A stretch of DNA of 6,273 nucleotides from an uncultured Phascolarctobacterium sp. (GCA_900554395.1 USHB01000094.1:1-6273); one strand, 5' to 3'. Counted from the first letter of the stretch, positions 1 through 5,251 are shown. Numbers and translations: made by a program. Notes: a model not told the origin generated them from the letters alone.

Positions 1-143
1 TCTGCCCCAAAAAAGTTTTGGCTGTAAACGAACTTGAAAAAATTGAAGCCGTTGCGCCCGAAAACTGCATTCAGTGCGGACAGTGCGAACTGCGCTGCCC
101 GGATTTTGCTATTTTTGTACATAAAGAAGGAGATGAGAAGTAA
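1..143 (+). CDS. korD: 2-oxoacid:ferredoxin oxidoreductase delta subunit (ferredoxin-like), C-terminal part
   Basis: This is the last 46 codons of a gene that begins before the window; the frame starts with the codon at position 3. The visible protein begins with Cys-Pro, the end of a first cluster motif. About 20 residues later comes a complete second motif, C-I-Q-C-G-Q-C-E-L-R-C-P, the CxxCxxCxxxCP pattern of a bacterial-type ferredoxin that binds two [4Fe-4S] clusters. In four-subunit 2-oxoacid:ferredoxin oxidoreductases this small subunit passes electrons from the catalytic subunits to external ferredoxin. Its place directly before korA, with its TAA stop at 141-143 sharing one base with the korA ATG (TAATG), supports that role and suggests translational coupling. 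The N-terminus and promoter are not visible, so full length cannot be judged. A free-standing ferredoxin is a less likely alternative. Confidence 0.9.
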   Translation, partial: CPKKVLAVNELEKIEAVAPENCIQCGQCELRCPDFAIFVHKEGDEK

Positions 144-1285
144 TGTCTAAAGTTTTGTTATTGCAAGGCAACCAGGCTGTTGTCGAAGGCGCACTGGCAG
201 CCGGTGTAAAATTCTTTGCCGGTTACCCCATTACTCCTTCTACGGAAGTAGCGGAATCCCTGGCAGAAAAACTGCCGCAGGTTGGCGGCAAATTTATTCA
301 GATGGAAGATGAAATTGCTTCCATGGGTGCTGTTATCGGCGCATCCTTAACCGGTAAAAAAGTTATGACCGCAACCAGCGGCCCGGGCTTCTCTTTAAAA
401 CAGGAGCTTATCGGTTATGCCTGCGCTGCGGAAATTCCTCTGGTAATTGTTAACGTACAGCGTGTTGGCCCGTCTACCGGCCAGCCTACCAGCCCTTCCC
501 AGGGCGATATTATGCAGGCCCGTTGGGGTACTCACGGCGACCACTGGCTGATTGCCCTCACTCCTGCAAGCGTGCCCGAATGCTTTGAACTTACTCTGCG
601 TGCTTATGCGCTCAGCGAAAAATACCGTGTGCCGGTTATCCTTTTAATGGATGAAGTTATCGGCCATATGCGCGAAAAAATTGAACTGCCTGACGATTAC
701 AGCGATTTTCCGCAGGCAGAACGCAAACAGCCGGACTGCGCACCGGAAGACTTCAAGGCTTATGCAACCGATGAAAGCCTTGTTCCGGCAATGCCTGCTT
801 TCGGCAGTGGCTACCGCTGGCATGTAACCGGTTTGGTTCATGACGAAACCGGCTTCCCGAAAGGTACTCCGGCAGCAACTCTGGCAGCTGCCAACCGTCA
901 GCGTGCTAAACTGGAAAATAACCTTGACGATATTGTTCAAGTTGAAAACTACCGTATGGACGATGCGGAATTTGCTGTTGTCGCTTTCGGCGGCGGTGCG
1001 CGCACTGCTTATGAAACCGTTGATATGGCGCGTAAAGAAGGCCTGAAAGTTGGTCTTGTACGTCCTGTAACCATCTGGCCTTTTGCCGAAGCACAGATGA
1101 AAGAACTGGCAGGCAGAGTAAAAGGCATTTTGGTGCATGAGCTGAACTGCGGCCAGTATGTACATGAAGTTGAACGCGCAGTAAACGGCAAAGTTCCCGT
1201 AAGCCTGTACGCAAAATATGATAATGAACCTGCAACTCCGGCCCAGCTTTTGGAAGAAGTTAAAAAAGCTATGGCGGCCCTGTAA
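143..1285 (+). CDS. korA: 2-oxoglutarate (2-oxoacid):ferredoxin oxidoreductase subunit alpha
   Basis: The 380-residue protein is the usual length for KorA. It carries the pyruvate:ferredoxin oxidoreductase N-terminal domain: GYPITPSTE at residues 27-35, QMEDEIASMGA at 53-63, TSGPGFSLKQE at 78-88, and the NVQRVGPSTGQPT segment at 104-116 followed by the ARWGTHGD region (126-133). The C-terminal part has a domain II pattern: AVVAFGGGARTA near 279-290, then GLVRPVTIWPF, then HELNCGQY. Together with KorB it forms the thiamine-dependent catalytic core, which converts a 2-oxoacid and CoA to acyl-CoA, CO2 and reduced ferredoxin in the cytoplasm, reversibly in many anaerobes. The start at 143 is supported by an AAGGAG site about 12 bases upstream and by the one-base overlap with korD. 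2-Oxoglutarate is the most likely substrate from the korDABC order and subunit sizes, but a branched-chain 2-oxoacid enzyme (Vor) cannot be excluded from sequence alone. Confidence 0.93.
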   Translation: MSKVLLLQGNQAVVEGALAAGVKFFAGYPITPSTEVAESLAEKLPQVGGKFIQMEDEIASMGAVIGASLTGKKVMTATSGPGFSLKQELIGYACAAEIPLVIVNVQRVGPSTGQPTSPSQGDIMQARWGTHGDHWLIALTPASVPECFELTLRAYALSEKYRVPVILLMDEVIGHMREKIELPDDYSDFPQAERKQPDCAPEDFKAYATDESLVPAMPAFGSGYRWHVTGLVHDETGFPKGTPAATLAAANRQRAKLENNLDDIVQVENYRMDDAEFAVVAFGGGARTAYETVDMARKEGLKVGLVRPVTIWPFAEAQMKELAGRVKGILVHELNCGQYVHEVERAVNGKVPVSLYAKYDNEPATPAQLLEEVKKAMAAL

Positions 1286-1303
1286 GGAAAGGAGAAACTA
1301 TTT

Positions 1304-2131
1304 ATGAATATGGAAGAAATGATTAATAAATATTTCCGTCCGGGCCGTTTGCCGCATATCTGGTGCCCCGGCTGCGGCAATGGCGTTGTTACCGGCAGCG
1401 TTGTAAAAGCTATTGCCAAGCTTGGCCTGCCCAAAGATGACGTTGCTGTAATTTCCGGTATCGGCTGCTCCAGCCGTGCTTCCGGCTATCTTGATTTTAA
1501 CACCGTGCATTCTGCACACGGCCGTGCAATTCCGGTTGCAACCGGCGTAAAACTGGCAGAACCCAAACTGAACGTAATCGTGCTTACCGGCGACGGCGAT
1601 GCTACTGCTATCGGCGGCAACCACTTCATTCATGCTGCACGCCGTAACATTGATTTGACCGTTGTTGTTTACAACAACAGCATTTACGGCATGACCGGCG
1701 GCCAGTATTCCCCGATGACCCCGACCGGCAGCAAGGCAACTACCGCTCCTTACGGCATGCTTGAGCCTGATTTTAACCTGACCGAGCTTGCCAAAGCTGC
1801 AGGCGCAACCTTTGTTGCCCGTGCAACCACCTTCCATGCGCAAATGCTCAGCGACCTTATTGTAAAAGGCATTCAGCATAAAGGCTTCAGCCTTATTGAA
1901 GCTGTATCTGCCTGCCCGATTTCCTTCGGTCGCCAGAACAAAATGGGCGGCCCTGCTGAAATGATGATGTGGCAGCGCGATCATGCAGTGCCTGTTGCTG
2001 CTTGGGATAAACTGCCGGAAGAAAAGAAAGAGGGCAAATTCCCTATCGGCGTACTGTATGAAGTTACCGGCAGAAAAGAATATACCGAAGCATACGATGA
2101 ATTGATTGCCATGGCACAGGGAGGTAAATAA
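1304..2131 (+). CDS. korB: 2-oxoglutarate (2-oxoacid):ferredoxin oxidoreductase subunit beta, thiamine pyrophosphate binding
   Basis: The 275-residue protein has the hallmarks of the TPP-binding beta subunit. CPGCGNG at 21-27 and GIGCSSR at 52-58 supply cysteines typical of this family. GDGD at 96-99, followed 25 residues later by NN at 124-125, is the TPP/Mg2+ binding motif, and GMTGGQYSPMTP at 129-140 is the family signature after it. It binds TPP between KorA and KorB and performs the decarboxylation chemistry. It begins 18 bases after the korA stop, with a GGAAAGGAG site at 1286-1294. It lacks a long C-terminal ferredoxin domain, as expected when korD is separate. The identity as a 2-oxoacid:ferredoxin oxidoreductase beta subunit is firm; the choice of 2-oxoglutarate over other oxoacids is inferred from operon layout. 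Confidence 0.93.
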   Translation: MNMEEMINKYFRPGRLPHIWCPGCGNGVVTGSVVKAIAKLGLPKDDVAVISGIGCSSRASGYLDFNTVHSAHGRAIPVATGVKLAEPKLNVIVLTGDGDATAIGGNHFIHAARRNIDLTVVVYNNSIYGMTGGQYSPMTPTGSKATTAPYGMLEPDFNLTELAKAAGATFVARATTFHAQMLSDLIVKGIQHKGFSLIEAVSACPISFGRQNKMGGPAEMMMWQRDHAVPVAAWDKLPEEKKEGKFPIGVLYEVTGRKEYTEAYDELIAMAQGGK

Positions 2132-2132
2132 C

Positions 2133-2663
2133 ATGAAACAAGAATTCCGTTTATCCGGCACCGGCGGCCAGGGCCTGATTCTTGCCGGTATTATCTTAGC
2201 CGAAGCTGCACTTCTTGACGGCAAACTGGCAATCCAGTCGCAGTCTTATGGCCCGGAAGCACGCGGCGGCGCATCCAAATCGGAAGTTATTATCTCCGAA
2301 GATGCTATTCATTTCCCGAAAGTAACCAAACCGGGTGTGCTTTTGGCAATGAGCCAGGATGCCTGCGATAAATATTCTCACGACCTTGATAAAGACAGCG
2401 TGATGATTACCGACAGCCTGTTTGTAAGCAAAGTGCCCGATTTCGGCGGCAAAGTTTACGAACTGCCTATTACCCACAGCGCACGCGAAGGTTTGGGCAA
2501 GGTTTTGTTTGCCAACATTATTGCTTTGGGCGCACTGGTTAAATTAACCGGCGTTGTAAGCGCAGAAAGCCTTGAAAAAGCAGTTTTGAACCGCGTACCG
2601 AAAGGCACCGAAGACAAAAACCGCAAAGCGCTTGAAATTGGCATGAACCTGATTAAAGACTAA
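2133..2663 (+). CDS. korC: 2-oxoglutarate (2-oxoacid):ferredoxin oxidoreductase subunit gamma
   Basis: The 176-residue protein matches the gamma domain of pyruvate/2-oxoacid:ferredoxin oxidoreductases. GTGGQGLILAG at 9-19 is the glycine-rich opening of the family. SYGPEARGGASKSEVIIS at 38-55 is its most conserved stretch, thought to help form the CoA-binding side of the enzyme. The ATG at 2133 was chosen because GGGAGG (2119-2124) sits 8 bases upstream and the protein then opens with the family-typical MKQEFRLSGTGGQG. The same frame extends upstream to a TTG at 2106, but that would overlap korB by 26 bases and place the ribosome site inside the gene. korC is the last gene of the operon and is followed 16 bases later by a strong terminator. 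Confidence 0.93.
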   Translation: MKQEFRLSGTGGQGLILAGIILAEAALLDGKLAIQSQSYGPEARGGASKSEVIISEDAIHFPKVTKPGVLLAMSQDACDKYSHDLDKDSVMITDSLFVSKVPDFGGKVYELPITHSAREGLGKVLFANIIALGALVKLTGVVSAESLEKAVLNRVPKGTEDKNRKALEIGMNLIKD

Positions 2664-2679
2664 GCCAAACGGCTAAAAT

Positions 2680-2710
2680 AAAACCCGTCCATTTTTATGG
2701 ACGGGTTTTT
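2680..2710 (+). terminator. Intrinsic terminator of the kor operon
   Basis: A hairpin pairs 2680-2692 with 2697-2709 around a TTTT loop. The GC core is ACCCGTCC against GGACGGGT, and the right arm runs into five T residues (2706-2710). It begins 16 bases after the korC stop and separates the kor operon from the toxin promoter just beyond it. Confidence 0.92.
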
Positions 2711-2720
2711 GCATATGATA

Positions 2721-2749
2721 TTGTTTTTTGCATGTGGGTCTGTTAGAAT
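2721..2749 (+). promoter_or_regulatory. Predicted promoter of the small holin-like toxin mRNA
   Basis: TTGTTT (2721-2726) and TAGAAT (2744-2749) are separated by 17 bases. A TG at 2741-2742, one base before the -10 box, makes an extended -10 that compensates for the weak -35. The predicted start is near 2756, giving a leader of about 60 nt before the toxin start codon. It lies just after the kor terminator, so the toxin should be transcribed independently. Confidence 0.65.
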
Positions 2750-2759
2750 AGACAAGCAC

Positions 2760-2813
2760 GGCAAGTATCTATGCCAGTCGGTTTTTTCCACTCTGATATG
2801 GGTGGAGGTGGTG
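2760..2813 (+). promoter_or_regulatory. Structured toxin mRNA leader with partly hidden ribosome binding site
   Basis: Two hairpins can be drawn in the leader. The first pairs GGCA (2760-2763) with TGCC (2772-2775) around the loop AGTATCTA. The second pairs CCACTC (2788-2793) with GGGTGG (2800-2805) around TGATAT and takes in the first two G residues of the Shine-Dalgarno GGAGGTG (2804-2810). The site is unusually strong and sits 5 bases before the ATG. A strong ribosome site held in local structure is common among type I toxin mRNAs. The folds were drawn by eye and no energies were calculated. Confidence 0.5.
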
Positions 2814-2815
2814 CT

Positions 2816-2890
2816 ATGACTACATATGAAGCGTTGTCATTGATGATAATGTTTGCTATGTTGATAGTATCCATTTTTCGTCATAAATAA
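2816..2890 (+). CDS. Small holin-like type I toxin peptide (24 aa)
   Basis: This 24-residue ORF begins MTTYEALSLMI, continues with a hydrophobic stretch (about residues 6-21, rich in Leu, Ile, Met, Phe and Val) and ends in a basic Arg-His-Lys tail. The opening closely follows the M-x-x-Y-E-[AT]-L-S-L-M-I pattern of the Bacillota putative holin-like toxins, which are short single-pass membrane peptides related in style to TxpA, BsrG and Fst. Excess peptide would be expected to damage the membrane. The very strong GGAGGTG site 5 bases upstream and the flanking promoter and terminator support a real gene. It is short even for this family, whose members I recall as roughly 28-35 residues, the difference being a short tail. 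The name holin-like comes from sequence annotation, and phage-type holin function is not implied. No homology search was run. Confidence 0.82.
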   Translation: MTTYEALSLMIMFAMLIVSIFRHK

Positions 2891-2896
2891 AGTAAC

Positions 2897-2990
2897 GAAA
2901 AAAACCGCTTAACGCGCGGTTAAACGGCTTTCTCTCAATCTTAAAAATTGTACGGGGAAGACCGACACCGCCAAGTATAGGTACTTCCGT
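2897..2990 (-). ncRNA. Predicted antisense antitoxin RNA of the type I toxin locus
   Basis: A minus-strand promoter (3025-2997) should start an RNA near 2990, and a minus-strand terminator ends it near 2898, giving about 93 nt. The RNA would be complementary to the toxin mRNA 3' UTR and stop 7-8 bases short of the toxin stop codon, so it covers no coding sequence. Its 5' half can fold into a hairpin, with GGAAG-ACC at the base pairing with GGT-CTTCC and a loop containing ATACTTGGCGGTG. The loop includes a U-U-G-G tetramer that fits the YUNR U-turn motif found in fast-pairing antisense RNAs. Convergent 3'-overlap is the arrangement of txpA/RatA and bsrG/SR4, in which the duplex is cut by RNase III. 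Its existence is inferred from promoter and terminator signals only. Confidence 0.62.
2898..2930 (-). terminator. Minus-strand terminator shared by the antitoxin RNA and the HAD phosphatase mRNA
   Basis: On the minus strand AAGCCGTTTAA (2930-2920) pairs with TTAAGCGGTTT (2912-2902) around CCGCGCG, giving 11 pairs with two G-U. A run of seven T (2904-2898) follows. The two G-U pairs become A-C mismatches on the plus strand and no T-run follows there, so the signal is strand-specific. An alternative fold pairs AACCGC with GCGGTT within 2903-2921. Confidence 0.8.
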
Positions 2991-3000
2991 GCTTTTATTA
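2952..3000 (+). terminator. Predicted terminator of the toxin mRNA
   Basis: GGAAG (2956-2960) plus ACC (2961-2963) pair with GGT (2980-2982) and CTTCC (2984-2988), with one bulged A. ACG/CGT can extend the base past bulged G residues. The tail GTGCTTTTATTATA is T-rich but interrupted by A, so termination may be leaky. It would give a toxin mRNA of about 240 nt with a 3' UTR of about 100 nt, long for a 24-residue peptide and typical of type I toxins. Confidence 0.55.
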
Positions 3001-3025
3001 TATAATTTTTTGCTGCGTTATGCAA
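2997..3025 (-). promoter_or_regulatory. Predicted antitoxin RNA promoter
   Basis: On the minus strand TTGCAT (3025-3020) and a perfect TATAAT (3002-2997) are separated by exactly 17 bases. The -35 box lies in the final Leu-Ala-stop codons of the HAD phosphatase gene, and the -10 box lies in the T-rich tail of the toxin terminator. The predicted start is near 2990. The consensus -10 and ideal spacing suggest higher constitutive output than the toxin promoter, as expected for an unstable antitoxin RNA. Confidence 0.68.
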
Positions 3026-3683
3026 GTTTGCCGGTACAGATAAGTTCTGCAATTTCCTGCGGCGCATGTACAATAAAATCTGCGCCGGCTTCTTCCAGTT
3101 CGCCGGGGGCGGCATAGCCGTAAGTTACGCCAACGGCTTTAAGGCCGCAGGCTTTGGCACCAAGTATATCGTGGCGGCGGTCGCCAATCATCAGCGCCTG
3201 CGCTTTTTGCGCACCTTCAAGGTTAAAGTGCGCCAGCACATCGGCAACAACATCAGCTTTTGTGGGCAGTGAACCGTTAAAATCCGGGCCGCTGATGTAA
3301 TCAAAATACTGCGCAATGTTAAAATAATCTGCCACGCGGCGGGCAAAAACGGCAGGTTTGCTGGTGGCAATGGCAAGCGTATAGCCTTGCTGTTTAAGCT
3401 GTGCCAGCATTTCCGGCACGCCGGTATATATTTTGTTTTCGTAAATGCCGGTATCGGCAAAGCGTTCACGATATTTGGCAGTACCGGTGCGTGCCTGTTC
3501 TTCCGTCATGCCGTAAAATTTCATAAAACTTTCAATCAGCGGCGGGCCGATAAAAGGGCGCAGCTTGTTTAAATCTGGTTCATCCACGCCAAGTGCTTTA
3601 AGCGCATACTGCACGCATTTGGTAATGCCTTCGGCAGAATCGGTGAGCGTGCCGTCGAGGTCGAATAAAATATATTTATACAT
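3018..3683 (-). CDS. HAD-superfamily phosphatase (phosphoglycolate phosphatase / 5'-nucleotidase-like)
   Basis: The 221-residue cytoplasmic enzyme contains all four HAD motifs. Motif I is DLDGTLTDS at 8-16, with D8 the phosphorylated nucleophile and D10 the general acid/base. Motif II is ATSKP at 106-110, with T107 or S108 binding phosphate. Motif III is the Lys of TKAD near 142. Motif IV is GDRRHD at 167-172, for Mg2+. The helical cap inserted between motifs I and II (about 15-90) marks subfamily IA, as in Gph, PpaX and related nucleotidases. Likely substrates are small phosphate esters such as 2-phosphoglycolate, nucleoside monophosphates or pyrophosphate; motifs do not decide which. The start is supported by AAAGGAGA (minus strand, 3698-3691) 7 bases upstream. 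The gene stands alone and ends 88 bases before the nearest minus-strand terminator. Its last codons overlap the antitoxin promoter, and its 3' UTR would contain the antitoxin sequence. Confidence 0.92.
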   Translation of the reverse strand: MYKYILFDLDGTLTDSAEGITKCVQYALKALGVDEPDLNKLRPFIGPPLIESFMKFYGMTEEQARTGTAKYRERFADTGIYENKIYTGVPEMLAQLKQQGYTLAIATSKPAVFARRVADYFNIAQYFDYISGPDFNGSLPTKADVVADVLAHFNLEGAQKAQALMIGDRRHDILGAKACGLKAVGVTYGYAAPGELEEAGADFIVHAPQEIAELICTGKLA

Positions 3684-3695
3684 TAAAATTTCTCC

Positions 3696-3724
3696 TTTAA
3701 TATTTTTACAAGAGTAATTATAAT
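3696..3724 (+). promoter_or_regulatory. Predicted promoter for the alaX gene
   Basis: TTTAAT (3696-3701) and TATAAT (3719-3724) are 17 bases apart, with a predicted start near 3731 and a 30-base leader. The -35 is weak (three of six consensus bases). A stronger-looking TTTACA at 3705-3710 has no -10 at normal distance. The -10 overlaps the opposite-strand -10 of the phosphatase gene. Confidence 0.45.
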
Positions 3725-3746
3725 ATAAGCGTAGATTGTTTTACAA
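3717..3746 (-). promoter_or_regulatory. Predicted promoter for the HAD phosphatase gene
   Basis: On the minus strand TTGTAA (3746-3741) and a perfect TATAAT (3722-3717) are separated by 18 bases, with a predicted start near 3710 and a leader of about 27 bases. The -10 is part of the palindrome ATTATAAT (3717-3724) used in both directions. Confidence 0.6.
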
Positions 3747-3760
3747 GTGAGGGGTTTAAG

Positions 3761-4945
3761 ATGACAGAAAAATTATTTGAAAACGATGCTTATTTATGGC
3801 AGTGCGAAGCTAAGGTTACAGCCTGCGAACCTTGCAAAAATGGTTATGCCGCAGAACTTGACCGCACGGTGTTTTTTCCGGAAGGCGGCGGGCAGCTCAG
3901 CGACCGCGGCAAATTAGGCGATGCTGTTGTAACGCACGTTGCGGAAACTGACGGGCGCATTCTGCATTACTGCGATAAGCCGCTTGAGGTTGGCAGCACT
4001 GTTAAAGCTGAAGTTGACGGCGTGGTGCGCCTTGACCATATGCAGCAGCATTGCGGCGAGCATATTTTATCTTACGCGGCGTGGAAGCTGTTTGGCGCAA
4101 ATAATATCGGTTTTCATATGAGCGAAGGGCTCGTTACCATTGACCTTGATAAAGAACTGACGGTAGAAGAACTGGCGCAGACAGAAGATTTTGCCAACCG
4201 TGAAATCTGGCTTGATAAGCCCGTCAGCGTAAGCTATGTACCGCATACCGATTTGGATAAGTACACCATGCGCAAGAAAAATACCAAACTTACAGGCACG
4301 CTGCGCCTTGTAAGTGTGAAGGACGGCGATATTTGTACCTGCTGCGGCACGCATCCGCAGCGCACAGGCGCGATAGGCATTATTCATATCGTCAGCGCCG
4401 AAAAACATAAACAGGGGCAGCGTATTAGCTTTTTGTGCGGGCGCTGGGCGTTGGAAGCTGTGCGCTTAAAAAACGCTGCGCTGCGCAAAACGGCGCAAAT
4501 GCTTTCCGTAAAACCTGCGCAGGTGCCGGAAGCTGTTGGAAGGCTGCAAAGTGAAATTACCGCCCTTAACGCACGGGTAAAAGAAAAAACAATGGCGCTT
4601 TATGAAGCGCAGCTGCCGCAGTTTTTAAGCACGGCGCGCGTGTTGCCGGATAACAGCCGCTTTGTTATAATAACGCCGGAAGATTGCAGTGCGGCGGACG
4701 CCAAGCTGCTGCTGCAAAAAGTAACGGCAATGGAGAACCTGCTGGTAGGCGTAATTTACGAAGCAGGCGGCAGGGTAAACTATATGTTTGGGCACAGTGC
4801 GGATGTAAACGCCGATTGCCGTACATACTGCCAAAAAGCCAACGAACTGTATGCAGGCCGCGGCGGCGGCAAGGCCGATTTTGCGCAGGGCAGCGGCTCC
4901 GATACAATCGACTGGCAGCAAAAAGCGCATACATTGTTTATGTAG
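3761..4945 (+). CDS. alaX: Alanyl-tRNA editing protein, long AlaX type with DHHA1 domain
   Basis: The 394-residue protein resembles the editing and C-terminal parts of alanyl-tRNA synthetase without the catalytic aminoacylation domain. An N-terminal beta-barrel region contains FFPEGGGQLSDRG at 38-50. The editing (SAD) domain supplies the zinc site: HCGEH (H97, H101) and CCGTH (C194, H198). A helical, probably coiled-coil linker spans about 250-285. A DHHA1-like domain ends with GRGGGKADFAQGSG at 366-379. Long AlaX proteins hydrolyse Ser-tRNA(Ala) or Gly-tRNA(Ala) in trans, backing up AlaRS proofreading. GTGAGGGG at 3747-3754, 6 bases upstream, supports the ATG at 3761. The gene ends with tandem stops (TAG TAA) and its own terminator, so it is probably monocistronic. 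It is divergent from the phosphatase. Substrate preference (Ser or Gly) is not readable here. Confidence 0.9.
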   Translation: MTEKLFENDAYLWQCEAKVTACEPCKNGYAAELDRTVFFPEGGGQLSDRGKLGDAVVTHVAETDGRILHYCDKPLEVGSTVKAEVDGVVRLDHMQQHCGEHILSYAAWKLFGANNIGFHMSEGLVTIDLDKELTVEELAQTEDFANREIWLDKPVSVSYVPHTDLDKYTMRKKNTKLTGTLRLVSVKDGDICTCCGTHPQRTGAIGIIHIVSAEKHKQGQRISFLCGRWALEAVRLKNAALRKTAQMLSVKPAQVPEAVGRLQSEITALNARVKEKTMALYEAQLPQFLSTARVLPDNSRFVIITPEDCSAADAKLLLQKVTAMENLLVGVIYEAGGRVNYMFGHSADVNADCRTYCQKANELYAGRGGGKADFAQGSGSDTIDWQQKAHTLFM

Positions 4946-4954
4946 TAATAAAAT

Positions 4955-4990
4955 AAAAAAGAGGCATGGCAGAAGCTGTGCCTTTTTTAT
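4955..4990 (+). terminator. Intrinsic terminator of alaX
   Basis: GGCATGGC (4963-4970) pairs with GCTGTGCC (4975-4982) around AGAA, including two G-U pairs. Flanking A residues (4957-4960) extend the stem with the following TTTTTT (4983-4988). On the minus strand the G-U pairs become mismatches, so it works best in the plus direction. It starts 10 bases after the alaX stop. Confidence 0.85.
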
Positions 4991-5129
4991 TTTGTTTAAA
5001 ATAATGAAAAAACAGAAAAAAATAGGCTGTTAGTAGATTTTTGTTACGCTGAACTGTGATTTTACAGGCGCGAAGCAAAATTTTTTATAAGTTTACCTCT
5101 ATTTTTCACGCATTTGTCAAAAAAAGTAC
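4991..5129. other. AT-rich spacer between alaX and the groE promoter, no gene seen
   Basis: No supported coding sequence is present here. The one notable structure is an imperfect hairpin. TTTTG (5039-5043), TT and CGC (5047-5049) can pair with GCG (5068-5070), AA and CAAAA (5076-5080), around an inner CTGT/ACAG stem, followed by TTTTTT (5081-5086). It resembles a weak second plus-strand terminator that would insulate groE from read-through, but it is interrupted by internal loops. Confidence 0.35.
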
Positions 5130-5157
5130 TTGCTTTTTTGCCAAAGATGAATATAAT
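5130..5157 (+). promoter_or_regulatory. Sigma-A-type promoter of groES-groEL
   Basis: TTGCTT (5130-5135) and a perfect TATAAT (5152-5157) are 16 bases apart. Transcription should start near 5164, just before the CIRCE element, so the operator lies at the start of the transcript. This is the standard arrangement for HrcA-repressed chaperone operons. Confidence 0.8.
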
Positions 5158-5168
5158 AATAATTGTAG

Positions 5169-5195
5169 TTAGCACTCGAAGAAGATGAGTGCTAA
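5169..5195. promoter_or_regulatory. CIRCE operator (HrcA binding site)
   Basis: TTAGCACTC (5169-5177), a 9-base spacer and GAGTGCTAA (5187-5195) form a perfect inverted repeat identical to the CIRCE consensus. HrcA binds it as DNA and represses groESL. GroEL keeps HrcA active, so heat stress that occupies GroEL relieves repression. hrcA itself is not in the window. Confidence 0.98.
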
Positions 5196-5251
5196 CAAGA
5201 GGAAAAGACTTTACCAATAATTGTAACTATATCCGAAAGGGGAATGTACAA

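Noticed and set aside
2106..2132. Longer korC start at a TTG, adding nine residues
   Set aside because: It overlaps korB by 26 bases, has no ribosome site, and the added residues are not family-like. ATG at 2133 has GGGAGG 8 bases upstream.
1298..2224. Long minus-strand open frame opposite korB and korC (also similar frames opposite korA and groES)
   Set aside because: These are antisense shadows of clearly conserved plus-strand genes, with no supporting start signals or recognisable domains.
2663..2674. AGCC/GGCT mini-hairpin just after the korC stop
   Set aside because: Only four pairs with no T-tail; the adjoining 2680-2710 hairpin explains termination.
2711..3017. Prophage remnant or insertion sequence suggested by a holin-like peptide
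   Set aside because: No integrase, transposase, terminal repeats or other phage genes are present; the promoter and antisense layout fits a type I toxin locus better.
5004..5033. Nine-residue Lys-rich ORF after the alaX terminator
   Set aside because: It has no ribosome site, is very short, and its composition simply reflects A-rich DNA.
5189..5251. Longer groES start inside the CIRCE element
   Set aside because: The extra 21 residues are not GroES-like and overlap the operator. The ATG at 5252 has AAAGGGGA upstream and gives the standard 94-residue protein.
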